DNA of 64,000 nt from Heterohyrax brucei (taxonomy: Eukaryota > Chordata > Mammalia > Hyracoidea > Procaviidae), in assembly GCA_028571685.1 (NCBI GenBank), contig CM053140.1:220119323-220183322 (forward strand), given 5' to 3'. A program made the position numbers and the translations under genes. Under the pieces are notes generated by a model. It did not search any database. It was not told the DNA's origin and saw only the letters and a list, made by a program, of their open reading frames with translations. Within the stretch, counting starts at the first letter, position 1. Every line of letters starts with the position of its first letter. Of this stretch, positions 44,950-56,063 are shown piece by piece.

Positions 44950-46780
44950 TCTTCATTGACATTTTTCAAACCTGTCTAGTGTCTGTTGACTTTCTTCCTT
45001 GTAGAGAGTGTCATTGATATGGGTTTCTAACAGAAGTAAACTGGTGTCTGGGCATGTCATGGGGGTCTGCTTACTGACCACCATTTCGATTAGTCTTTGG
45101 GCTAGCCCTCAGACACAGGTATAATACAACACCCAACAGCTGTGAAAACTGCTGCTACAATGATGAAAGAGGTCAGGATGGAGACAGCCAGATTTTTCCA
45201 TTTACCAAACCACCTTTCTAGCCAATCAGTGACAGGGTTGCTGATTCCAGCATTTTCAGCAATTTGTTGGCTAGAGTATTTAATCCTTGTAGGGCTTTTG
45301 TGATGGTTCCATCAGATGCTGCATTCTTAGGGATGAAAGCACAGTACTTGCCTCCCATCATTACATATATTCCTCCCTTCTCTGCCAGCGTCATGTCTAA
45401 TGCTACTCTGTTTTACCAGGCCATCTGGCTAGTGGTATCTAATTGGCTAGCTGCTCCTTGTAAGGCATCTCTAGTATAGTTCATGAACCTTTGTTGGTTG
45501 TACTAATGTAGTTAATCCAGTCTACATTTTTGTTCGACGGCACTTGGCTTGGCAGACCACCAAAAGAGTGTGCTCGCAAACCCTGCAGCTTTTTGACTTC
45601 CAGCCTTAAGCTTGTTGGGTACCCCCACAGGGACCCTGATGGGGTCTGTGTAAATATGTAGATCAAAGGATCCAGAGAGAGCTCTCCCGGCCTCAGTTTC
45701 TTTTTGTGCTTGTTTTTGTTTTTAATGTTTGGGCCTCTCACAGAATGCTAGGGTGAAGAGAATTGCCAACTGGACCAGAGCACATGTCCCAGTCCAGTTG
45801 GACAGAAGCAAATCTCAGCAGTTCACCTTTCCAAAATACTGCCAGTCATCTGCCCAGTGTACTCTGAGGGCTGAGTAATTGCCACTGCTAGGCTCACTGG
45901 TGACGTTTATGACACGGGTACAAACATTTTAGACATGGGTACAAGTTGTCAATTCTCCTACAGGCACTGTGAACTCTGCTCCCTGCCTCGAAAGAAAAGA
46001 AGAGTGGTTCATCCTCCTTATGCAGAATGAGGGGATGACTCTTAAATATGACTTCTGTAGCACGGGAAAGAGCAATGACAAGCTCTTACAAGTATCATTT
46101 CCCCAAGTGTTCTTGTCTTGACGTAGAGCCAACATGCCGTGCCCTCCCATCAGATCTGAGTCCCAGTTGAGTGGAAAGGGAGCCACCTGTGCCTGTGGTT
46201 GACCAGCTGTGCAGGCATAGCAATTGCTTTTGTTGAGAGATTGCACTGAATATTTGACCCACTCCAGCCAAGCGTTCCTATTTCCATATCCTGTCTCTAT
46301 CTCTAATGTCTGTCTTAAGTCTTTTACTTCGATTACTTCTACTCTTTTGGAGTCATTATAAAGTGAGTGGGAAGCATCACTGGGAGGTGTGGTAGGGTGG
46401 CCCGGGCAACAGCTGTTGGAGAAGTGACTAGTTTTAGCATTAGCATACCCAGGGAGTCCTTTCTCATTATGTCTGCCCCACATCCATATGTCCGAGTAGC
46501 AACTGGTAGCCACTGATCTAAAGTGTCTGAGGTATTAATGGATAGCAGTAAAGGATTGCAATCTTTAATTCCTTACAGTTGGGAGAGGTTTCAACCTTAT
46601 AAAAGTGTATTTTTTCCTTTAACCCCTTCCAGGAGTTGGAGGACGGTGGAGTATATGTCCATCCCCCAGGTCTAGTTGTCCACCACATATTGGACCAACC
46701 AGGGCATAGGAACACAGATTTTCTTTTGTTCCAACTATTAGAGCCATCTTCAGAGCATACATACTTATCTCAGTCTGTCA
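44950..46780 (-). pseudogene. ERV-old env relic
   Basis: A 194-residue minus-strand frame (45929-46513) carries YSVQSLNKSNCYACTAGQ. CYAC has the CXXC form used in retroviral surface proteins for disulfide isomerisation. A frame at 46518-46715 precedes it. Near 45260-45420 the transmembrane half reads EKGGIYVMMGGKYCAFIPKN, where CX6CC would be expected in gammaretroviruses. This env type resembles the divergent env found in some old mammalian class I ERVs rather than the classical leukaemia-virus type. Stops separate the pieces. Confidence 0.6.
45534..45552 (+). repeat. Orphan 19-base AfroSINE-tail fragment
   Basis: TCGACGGCACTTGGCTTGG here is identical to 35656-35674, with no other SINE sequence around it. 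No flanking duplication is visible. It interrupts the env relic. Confidence 0.5.
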
Positions 46781-46796
46781 GCTGTCTCTGGTAGTT

Positions 46797-49700
46797 TCAG
46801 TCTCCACACAACAAGACCTGAAAAGCATCAAATTTAAGGATTAGAAGAGATGTAGTTCTGGCCACTTTAATTACTAATATGTGGCCTGGGTTTACACTTT
46901 GTACTAGTCCCAATATAAGAATCCATTGAGGGGGTTTCCTGGGTGGCTGATGTGCCTCCCACTGATTACCACTTCTCTTCTGGGAAGAGTCTTTGTCAAC
47001 GGGGCACTTCGTTTGTGTATAGGAATCCGACCCCTTTTCTGTGGTCTGTATGGCTGTCTCTGTGGTCAACAGCACTTGGTTAAGAGCTCTCCCAGTTCAG
47101 CTATTTTGATCAACACCTAATCCCCTCGCCAGAAGTGATTATTGGTGAATTTAAGAAGAGGGGGGCCAGAAGTCCTTTTAACCTGCAGGTTGACAAAACA
47201 GAGGGAAGAACCAGCAAGCAAGTTTTAAAAAATTGATCTTTGGTTTCCATAGTGGGCAGGTCTATGGCCTACCCAGATAGGGGAGCCCATATAATAGTTC
47301 ATAAAGGGATAAACCTAGATCCTTCCTTGTGACCCTTCTGAGTCTGAGGAGGGCTACAGGGAGGCACTTAGTCCATGACAATTTAGTTCCTAAGACTAAT
47401 TTTGTGATTTGTCATTTAAGAGTTTGAATCATTCTTTCCACCTTTCCTGAGGAGGCAGGATGCCAGGGGGGGGCTATGGTAATCACAACTGATATTGAAC
47501 TCTCCAGTACTCCATTTAGTACTCTGTAAGTACAGTGACTTCCATTGTCAGAGTCAATATTTTCTACTAGACCAAACCTACATATAACCTATTGTAGGAT
47601 GATTTTGATGACACTGTTAGTAATAGCAGAGGCTAAAGGGAAGGCCTCCACCCAACCAAAACAATGATCCACTGTTACCAGCAGATATTTTAGTCTTCCT
47701 ACTCTGAGTCGTTCTGTGAAATCCACTTGAATACTCTGGAACGACCTCAGCCCTGGAAGCTATCCTCCCACAGGGTGTCTTCTGAGTACCTTCCTATTAA
47801 TTTTCTGACAAGTTATGCAGCCCTCACGTACCTGCTTGGCAAATATACAGATGCCCACACAACCATAGTTTCTTAGTGTCGTATCACTCACAGCTTGGGG
47901 ACCCCAGTAACTCCCTCTATGTAGTATGGACAGCAGCTTCCTCATTATGAGCCAGCTTATCATTTCCCTCCCATCCAGGAGAACCCACCACCCATCCCCA
48001 GTTTGGGTGGCCCCAGGTTTGGCTAGTTCTTTTTGTTCTTCCAGAGTGAATTGAGGTCTTATTGTCACCTCTGGGACACTTGGTATTAGACTAAGAAGTT
48101 GGATTTCTTTCTCTAGGGAAACTTGTTTGTCTGTTTCATCTGCAAGCCAGTTGCCAATAGCCTCCAAGCTGCTTCCCTTTTGGTGACCCTTCACGTGGAC
48201 CATTGTTTTTTCTGTAGGGAGCAAGAGGCTGTCTAGGACTTGTCTAACCAAGTTTCCATGGATCAACTATTTTCCTTTGCTGCGCATGAGCCCTCGTTCC
48301 TTCCAATTTTTTTCAAAGGTGTGCATGACCCCCAAGAATATTTTGAGTCTGTGAAAATGATGCCTTCTCGACCCTTGAGGAGTTCGAGGGCTCTGCTAAG
48401 GGTATGGAGCTTGCAAGTTTGTGCTGATCAGCTGTTAGGCAGCTTCTCCTTTTCTCAGAGGAACCGATTCATCCCATCCACCATTACATAGCCATCAGGT
48501 CTCTTTTGCTCAGCCACTCGTGAGAACCCATCTAAAAACAGCCTGTCTTCTCTAGGTAAGGGAGTCTCCCTTAGGTCTTGTTTAACAGACAAGATATTCT
48601 ATAATGTCTAGGCAGCTATGTTCCAGAGTCTCTGGGCTTCCCTCCTCTTTCCACAGGAAACTAGTAGGGTTTAGACAAGCCTTGGTGATCAAGGCCAGGC
48701 CATCCTTTTCTAGCAGTATCGCCTTGTATTTTAAAATTTATGAGTCTGTCAGCTACCTCCCCGTCATTTTATTTAAGACGTTTCTGACTTGGTGTGGAGT
48801 GCTCATGACGAGGGCCCCTGCAAACGTCAGCTGCCTGCTGTCCTCCACCAACAAAGCAGTAGCAGCTACCCAGCTACCTACCACCTGGACACATTCTAGC
48901 CACCTTCTTCAGACAGGACCCAATAGTTTGGACACAAAGGCAACAGGCTGCTTCTCCCCCATCCCCATGTCTGTGTGAGGACCCTAAAAGCCATGCCTTG
49001 ATCTACTGTAGTAAATAAGTGAAAGGGCTTATCTAAGGATGATAATGCTAGATTTGGGGGTATAATCAAGGCATGTTTTAAATTCTCCACTGCCTGAATC
49101 TCAGGGGAGGACCAAACTAGGGGGTCAGGTTCTTATTCTAAAATCTTGAGGTATAATACTTTTGTTCTTTGGGCATAGGAATCAATCCACAGCTGACAAT
49201 AGCCTGTTAATCCTAATAGCTTCCTGAGTTGTCTCTTTGTCTTAGGTAGGTACATGTTCAAAAGTCCAGAAATTCACTCTGGGTTTATCCTCTGCTTCCT
49301 CTCACTGATCAGATGTCCTAGGCATTTCACCTCTTTTTCTATGAATTGTAGTTTGATCTTAGAGACCCAGAGTCTGTTTTTAGCCAGGAAATTGAGTAGG
49401 CTAACAATAGTTTCCTGTATCTGGCTCTTATTTTTCCCTGAGACTAATAAGTCATCCACATATTACAATAACCTGGTTTCTTTATGTGGTTGAAACTCTT
49501 CCAAAACTTTTTCTAGAACCTGGCTGAGTAAATTTCAGGTCTCAGTGAACTCCTGTGGTAGCACTGTCCAGTGGTACTGTTGTTTCCTTCCAGTCTTGGG
49601 GTTTTCCCATTCAAAGGTGCTTTTGGGATCAAGGGTACATGTCTGGAATGCATCCTTAAGTCTACTGCTCTAAACTACTTACGTTCATGTGAGATTCTGC

Positions 49701-50320
49701 TGAGGAGGGTATATGGATTAGGAGAAACTAGATGGCATGTGCACACAATTTGATTTATGGCTCTCAAGTCTTGTACTAGCCTGTATGTCACATCAGATTT
49801 CTTAACTGAGAGGATCAGGGTGTTGTGGGGTGGCATACAGGGTTCTAGGAGGCCATCTTTCACCAGGCTCTCTATCACTGGCTATAAGCCCTTTTTCCAC
49901 GCCAATGGATATAGGGTATTGTCATCTACAGACCACCTCCTCTTGTTTCTTCAATTCTACTCTTATGGGTAGGATCTCCATTTCTTCCATGTTGCCTTCT
50001 TTAACCCATAGTGGGGAGTTAATTTCTCTTTCCTCTTCCTCAGTCAGAAAGCTCATCATTGCCTTTATTTGTCCACTCTGCACTCCCAATCCTATCCCCA
50101 ATCTTAAAGGTAGATCTTGCCCTAAAAGATTTACTCCTGCCTCCAGGACATAGAGGAGTCTCTCTTCTGTTTGATCTTGTCCTCTCCAGAGCAGCATTTT
50201 CTGAAATATGGAAACCTGGAAGTCCTCACCCTTAACTCCCTGCACTGTCAGCTTTTCTGATGATAACCTAGTGCCTTTCAGTTGGCAGGTCAGAGAGGAT
50301 TGAGCAGCTCCAGTGTCAAC
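46797..50320 (-). pseudogene. ERV-old pro-pol relic
   Basis: The order on the minus strand is as follows. Protease has its DTG at 50309-50317 in [11 protein letters not shown] fingers read YRLVQDLRAINQ near 49780, with YVDDLLVSG near 49450 and the connection LKHALIIPPNLAL near 49070. RNase H reads HVKGHQKGSS near 48190, then the integrase zinc site GCITCQKINRK near 47800. Integrase core motifs are VDFTE near 47720, DSDNGS near 47550 and a SSGKVERM-like box near 47440. All catalytic boxes are recognisable but in broken frames. Confidence 0.75.
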
Positions 50321-50325
50321 AAAAA

Positions 50326-50337
50326 AAGTTATCTCTT
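50326..50337. repeat. Target-site duplication, left (L1-D)
   Basis: AAGTTATCTCTT here and at 51921-51932 exactly bracket L1-D. The ERV-old protease text is continuous across them. Confidence 0.85.
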
Positions 50338-50741
50338 ACTTCACTAAAGAGGAGATCCAGGCAGCCAAAAAACACATGTGGACATGTTCACGATCTTTAG
50401 CTATTAAAGAAATTCAAATCAAGACAACAATGAGATACCATCTGACCCCAACAAGATTGGCCATGATCCAGAAAACACAAAACAACAAATGCTGGAGAGG
50501 CTGTGGAGAAAGTGGAACCCTCCTACACTGTTGGTGGGGTTGCAAAATGGTCCAGCCTCTTTGGAAGGCAATCTGGTGCTTCCTTAAAAAAATGGATATT
50601 GATATACCATTTGACCCAGTAATTCCACTACTTGGAATATATCCTACAGATTCAAGGCCTTTCACACCAACGGACACATGCACCAGAATGTTTATCGCGG
50701 CACAGTCCACAATAGCAAAAAGGTGGAATCAACCCAGATGA
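50338..50741 (+). pseudogene. L1-D ORF2 C-terminal fragment
   Basis: The open frame includes [18 protein letters not shown] and [12 protein letters not shown], the cysteine-rich end of L1 ORF2. It starts at the truncation point, a few bases inside the left TSD, and stops at 50741; the L1-B copy continues further, to 6342. Confidence 0.75.
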
Positions 50742-50972
50742 CCAACAATAGAAGAATGGATAGGTAAACTGTGGTACATATACTCAATGGAGCACTACGC
50801 AATGATAAAGAATAACGATGATTCCAGGAAACATCTAACCTGGTTTCAACTGGAAGACATTATGTTGAGTGAGAGTAGTCAGCGACAAAAGGACAAATAC
50901 TGTATGAGACCTCTACGATAAGATCTCAAAAACAGACTTGTGTATAGAAGAAAAGACTCTTTGACAGCTGCA

Positions 50973-51007
50973 GGGGAGGGGAGGGAGGGAGGGAGGGCAA
51001 GGGGGGG
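50973..51007 (+). repeat. G-run cluster in the L1 3'UTR
   Basis: Six or more runs of three to seven G lie within 35 bases ('ggggaggggagggagggagg' onward). The L1-B equivalent (6430-6462) has several such runs. The spacing satisfies the usual G-quadruplex pattern. Confidence 0.75.
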
Positions 51008-52029
51008 ACGGTTTAGTTTAGGTAGTTACTAGAAATCTAGTTGGGAGAAAGCGGTGACAGCACACATTAGGAACAAGAACAACATTAAGTGGACTTCAGC
51101 ATAACTTGAGTACTCCTTCCATCTTAACTCAATACTGCAAGGATAGAGTAGCTGGGGCGGGGGGGGACCATGCTCTTAGGCGAATTCCAGGCCAATTGGC
51201 ACAACTAGCATTTTGCTAAGAGAGCTCTCTGCACCCCACATTGGTGAGTGGTGTCTGGGGTCTTAAAAGCTGCCAAGCTGCCATCCGAGGACACAGCAAA
51301 TGGTCCCAACTCAGCAGGAACGGATGCTCACCGAGGGCCAAAATGGCATGCGGTAAAGACAACCGAGAAGACAGAGAGACCCAGAAGAGTGGGTGCCTAC
51401 ATCGACCTGGGACCGGAAGAACCAGATGGTGCCCGGCCACCACCAGTGATAGCCATGACGGAGCTCACAGAGAGGAGCCTCACTGGCAACACAAGAATAA
51501 AAAGGGGTGCATCATGAGATCTCCACTAAAAGACCTCAATTGATGGTCCAGCGGTTTTGGGGTTCCTCTGAGAGCATGGCCCCCGGCCCTGATGCTGCCC
51601 ATTCCCATAAATTATAACAAAGGTCCACTCTTTGGACAGGAATGGAATGGACTTGGCAATGCAGAGTAACCATATGTTGGAAGCACTTTATGGTCCTATA
51701 CATCTATAGGATATTCTCTTGCTGACCTCTGGCTGGAGGAAGGGGAGTGGACGGAGAGGAGGGGAAAGGAGACTGTTGGGAGGATGAGACATGTATGGAG
51801 CAGAGAGGAATAGTGTGCAGTCACCGGACAGGGAGAGCAGTGGAAGCTGCATATAAGGGGGCATGTAAATTTTCATGTGAATGTACATTTTCACTCAGTT
51901 ATGTTAAATAAAAAAAAAAGAAGTTATCTCTTCTCCTTCAGGTCACACCCTCAAGTTTATCAAGGATTCAGGGTGGGTCTTAATCATGAGGAACCCCTGA
52001 CCCCTCTAATCCTCATCAAAGGTCATGAA

Positions 52030-53583
52030 GGAAATCACCTTTTCTTCTTTTTTTAACTCTGGGCACTCTCTCTTAAAATGACCTATTTTTCCACACTTGT
52101 AATATCCACTGGTAGTCTTGGAAACTTGCCCTGGGACGCCCTTCCCCACTCTTTGGGGTGGGGTGGCAGTTAACTACCTTCCCACTTCCTTCTAGGGGTG
52201 GGTTTCTGTTCCAGCCTCTTACTGTCTACTTTCTCCACAGTGGATAACCATGATTTTGTCTTTTTTTTTTTTTTTTTTTGCTTGACCAGTCTTCTGTCAA
52301 AGACTTTCTGAGCTGCTCTTAATAGTTGATCAATGGGTTTGTTGCTCCATCCTTCAATCTTTTGTAATCTCTTCGTGATGTCAGGCAACCTTTTGGTTAC
52401 AAAATTAACTTTTAAGAGTCCTTGTCCTACTTGGTCCTTTGGATCTAACCCAGAATATTTTCTCATTTGATTTCTAAGTCTCTGGATTAAAGTCAATGGG
52501 GTCTCCTCCTTTTCTTGTTCAACCCCAAAGGCCTTGGAAACATTTTGGGATCTGGGAATCAGTTCCCTTACTCCTTTGATTATCATTTCCCTAAGTTCCT
52601 ATGTTTGGCGTTGTTACTCAGGATCATTGTTGTCATATTTTGGGTCAACCTTGTGGAATTTTTGTTTGGGGGAAGGAGCATCACACCACCCTGCAGGTGC
52701 TTCCTCTCCCAGACCAAAATGCCTGCCCTTCTAATCATCCTCCTTTATGCCTCTGTAAACAAAGTAGTCATCAGAGACATCATTTCTATCAAGGTATAAT
52801 AACTGTGCCTTAGGAACTGGTCTTGCTGCTCTGCTAGGCCAAGAGGATCTTCTAGGAGAGATTTCATTTTCTTCCTAAAGTTTCTGAGTTCAGTACTAGT
52901 GAGGGGAGCATTAACATATGTAATCTCACCTTGCCCTAATTGGACCTCCTGAAGGGGAAATATCTGTTGTTATAGGGCAGGGGAAACTTCTTGTATTGTT
53001 CCAATTCCTTTCTTAGTCCAGGGTAAGAGGGAACAGCTGGTTCACTTCCCTCACTGCTCTCAGTTCTGGGCTTTTTCTGTTTCTCTCTTGGTGTGGCATA
53101 AGGGAGTACTGAGACAGATTTGCCATGCCATCAGAAAGCAGTTGAGGCAAATTGAACCTGCCCTCTGGAGGTGGCAAGCAAGACATAGGGTCCCAGGGTG
53201 TTGATTTAGGACCTTCTTTGCCCTCCTTAAGGGGAAACACAACTTGGGCAGATTTTGACGCCCGTTTCAACCAGCAGAGAGTATAGGTTACTACCTCATG
53301 GGAAGACAGCATTCTATCATTGACATAGAAGACTAGGCCCGGAAGACTCAGTCCTCATCAGAACCAAATAGGGGCCAGAATACTGGTGGTCTATGAATTC
53401 ATTCTCGTGGCCAAATGAAGCAGCAATATTTAATCATCTTTTGTTCGTCCTATCCTGGGTCTGAGAATTATCTCCCTAAACTCTCAACATCCTTCCCAAA
53501 AGACTGTCAGGAAGAATGTTCTTGGGAGCTTCTTCCGCTCCCTTCCTTCTCCTTTTCCTAGACCTAGAAATTTTGTTTCCCAT
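52030..53583 (-). pseudogene. ERV-old gag relic
   Basis: An ATG at 53581-53583 begins MGNKISRSRKRRR, with the glycine needed for N-myristoylation and a basic patch as in retroviral matrix. A capsid stretch follows at 53013-53312 (including PPPEGRFNLPQLL). The frame 52170-52586 has the major homology region LIQRLRNQMRKYSGLDPK, and a zinc knuckle GYYKCGKIGHFKREC (first Cys replaced) lies near 52090. A run of about 20 T at 52261-52280 has expanded inside it. Confidence 0.65.
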
Positions 53584-53772
53584 TTTCTATCAGTCTTAGT
53601 GTTTGATGCCTGAATTTCCCTGTGTGCTCAATCCCACTTTCCCTGGAGGTTTCTTCCACATGCTGAGATTTACTTCATTCATCTCTGGCCGTCTCCCTCG
53701 TGGGAGGACAGAACCACAGACTGGGACTCTGCACTCTCTTTGTACCCAAGATATGTGTCAGTCACATGCAAA

Positions 53773-53776
53773 CACT
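53773..53776. repeat. Target-site duplication, left (young provirus)
   Basis: CACT here and at 61873-61876. This is the 4-bp duplication expected for a gammaretroviral integrase. Confidence 0.8.
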
Positions 53777-54168
53777 TGTAAGGTCCTGAGTGCGAACGCC
53801 ACCCCACATTCACTCACAAGAGACGGTTCTTGATGCAAACAGCAAGAAGTTTTTATTCCAGTGCGCTGGGGCTCAGTCCACACTCTTGTCAGAGTAGAGG
53901 GAATGAGCCCCGAACAAGAGAATTACAGAGTATATAAAGGCGGAGTCTTACATTCCTGGGGAAGGTGGGGTTGGGGAAAGGTTCCACGTTGGGTTGATTT
54001 CAGCAATTCGTGGTTTGTATAAGCTCAGGGCTCGGAGCTAGGGCGGTTATTTTGGGTACATTTTCTTCCTGTTATTCGTGAAACTAGCCTTTTGTGGTTA
54101 GGTAAGTTCCTGGAACGCTGAGGGGTTGGTCCTATATTATCTTGCTCTTTGGTATGGAGGGTCTGACA
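53777..54168 (-). repeat. ERV-young 3' LTR
   Basis: This 392-bp LTR starts TGTCAGACC and ends in TTACA on the minus strand. It has a TATA-like 'tatata' (complement at 53931-53936) and AATAAA (complement at 53852-53857), separated by an R-like region. It matches 61482-61872 and the solo LTR 62124-62519. Confidence 0.95.
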
Positions 54169-54183
54169 CTCCCCACTTTTCCT
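54169..54183 (-). promoter_or_regulatory. ERV-young polypurine tract
   Basis: AGGAAAAGTGGGGAG on the minus strand lies directly against the 3' LTR. It is the plus-strand primer site and supports the LTR edge at 54168. Confidence 0.9.
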
Positions 54184-54213
54184 ATTTGTAAATGTTTTCT
54201 AATCATAGAAAAC

Positions 54214-56024
54214 TCAGATATCCGTGTCTATATAATCAGGATGTTGTGGTAGGGCCTGATATTGTTGTCTGAGTAATAAAATCTGTACTGCGCTGACTCT
54301 TTCTCTAATGAATGTTACTAGTCTGTTGAGAATGCAGGGTCCCAGTGTCAGAAGTAATAGCAGTATTAGCAGGGGGCCTGTAAGGGAGGACATTAGGGTG
54401 GTCAGCGAGGGGGACCTGGAGAACCAGTTTTCAAACCATCCCTGTTGGGCCTCGCGATCTCTTTGTCTCTTGTCTAATCTTTCTCTCAGTTTGGTCATTG
54501 AGTCCCTGATTATTCCTGAATGGTTAACATAGATACAGCATTCTTCTTTTATGGCTGCACAGAGCCCCATATCCTTTAAGAATAACAAATCTAGCCCTCT
54601 CCTATTTTGTAGGACGACCTCAGATAGTGAGGCTAAGGATTCTTCTAATTTAGTGATTGAGTTCTCTATTGCTTTTAAGTCTTCATCCATCGCTGCCCTC
54701 AGCTTTTCATAGTGATGAGGTCCTTGGATTAGGGCGGTAGTTCTGGTCCCTATTCTGGCTGCGACTCCCAACCCCAGTAATACTGCTAGGGTCATAGATA
54801 CTGGTTCTCTCCGTGTTCTATGTATTTTGGAATCAAATTGACCTTCGAATGACTTTGAGTCGTGGTAGATGACCCTAGGTACCAGCTGAACTAATATACA
54901 AAAGTCTCTAGAACTATTAAAAACTGAGGTAGCAACACAAGGAGTGAGTCCGGTGCTACAGGCCCACCAGCCTTCCAGTGGAGGTACGAGATAATAGGTG
55001 GTAGAAGTGTGAGGGCTAGCTAACGTCTGGTTAAACAAGTGTTTTCTACTAGTAGGGACGTTTCCTAAACAAGTTCCTTTTCCTATCACTTCAATAAGGG
55101 TTAGTTTATTCTGGGTTCCCCAGGTGCATAAGCTGTGGGAAGTAGTATTATTGAAGTTTCCTGAAAATGCCACCCCTTCATAATAGGGAGGCCTGGAAGC
55201 CAGGCACAGCCAGCATGATTTAGTAATGCTAGGGTTAGAGGTGTTAAGTACACTGAAAGCTCCCTATACTAAATTCAGCAATCTCTGCTCGGTGTTGGTG
55301 GAAGTAGTTGTAGGGGTTATTTGGGATACTAGAGGGTGAGAGATTAAAGAGTTTTGGTTGAGTTAGAGTTGGGAGGGGTTTTTGTCCAGATAACACCTTG
55401 TTCGGGCCTATGACTGGGCTGGGGGACTTTCTATTTTGAGGCGAATGTGGAGACTGGACCCTACCTCCACCCATATTTCCAGAACACTACACCCCAAGTT
55501 AAACCATTTATCTATTTTAAGGTGTCAGTTTTTCCTCTCTCTGTAAACTGGATTTTTACATAATCTAAATCTTTCTGAGAGCATGGCTTCTCTCTGTATA
55601 GTTCCATGGTTACGTGTTTACCAGGCCCTGGATTCACAAAAGAAAATTTTAAAAGGTCTCGGTCGCCTACACCCCATTTCCAATCCCCATCATTCGAAGT
55701 GACACAACTCCAACTACCACAGTAATAATTTCCTGCTCCCCCGCAGTGTCTACCCTTATTATTCTCCGGGCAGCTGTAAAATCCATAACTACGCACCAGG
55801 TTAGGGGGAGTGCTTTTTGCTGAAGGGTTGATCTGCCTTAGGCAGAAATATAGATCAGGCCACCAGGTGCCAGATGGGGCTTGGTGACTGGTACTGTTGA
55901 TAGTGGTACCCGTGTCCAGGTCTATAATTATCCAAGTAAGTTGCTGGGGAGCATGGGGGTTGGCCTCGAGGAGAGAGCTAGTTACTAGTAGCCACACGGC
56001 TGATGTGAAGCTTAAGGGGGTCAT
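54214..56024 (-). pseudogene. ERV-young env, broken
   Basis: The start ATG is at 56022-56024, followed by a hydrophobic signal-peptide-like stretch. The surface subunit is open for 170 codons to a stop at 55512. A proline-rich segment lies at 55244-55474, and the CWLC (CXXC) motif is near 55225. The frame 54214-55173 covers the end of the surface subunit and the transmembrane subunit. It holds a hydrophobic fusion-peptide-like run near 54780, the conserved LQNRRGLD segment with a CX6CC motif (ending EECCIY) near 54540-54610, and a membrane span (ILLLLLTLG) near 54345. At least two frame changes plus a stop prevent a full product. In the family this protein mediates receptor binding and membrane fusion. 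Confidence 0.9.
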
Positions 56025-56063
56025 CAGTCTTCTCTATTTTCCACTCCCGTCCTGGTGGAGGGG

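Larger units (their letters stand above)
50338..51920 (+). mobile_element. L1-D: 5'-truncated young L1 inside ERV-old protease
   Basis: This 1.58-kb L1 3' end is flanked by a perfect 12-bp duplication. It contains the ORF2 C-terminus, a 3'UTR and an AAATAAA-plus-A tail at about 51906. It is nearly identical in layout and very similar in sequence to L1-B (5264-7380), so both are recent members of one L1 subfamily. Confidence 0.9.

Noticed and set aside
45929-46513. The 194-residue open frame as a host gene
   Set aside because: It carries an env-type CXXC context, lies between LTRs in the right place for env, and is flanked by broken pieces of the same gene.
52261-52280. The T20 run as the poly(A) tail of a minus-strand retroposon
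   Set aside because: The gag text continues on both sides with no inserted body, so it is a homopolymer expansion.
54214-56024. A captured, syncytin-like functional env gene
   Set aside because: A stop after 170 codons and at least two frame changes break it. Nothing suggests preservation by selection.
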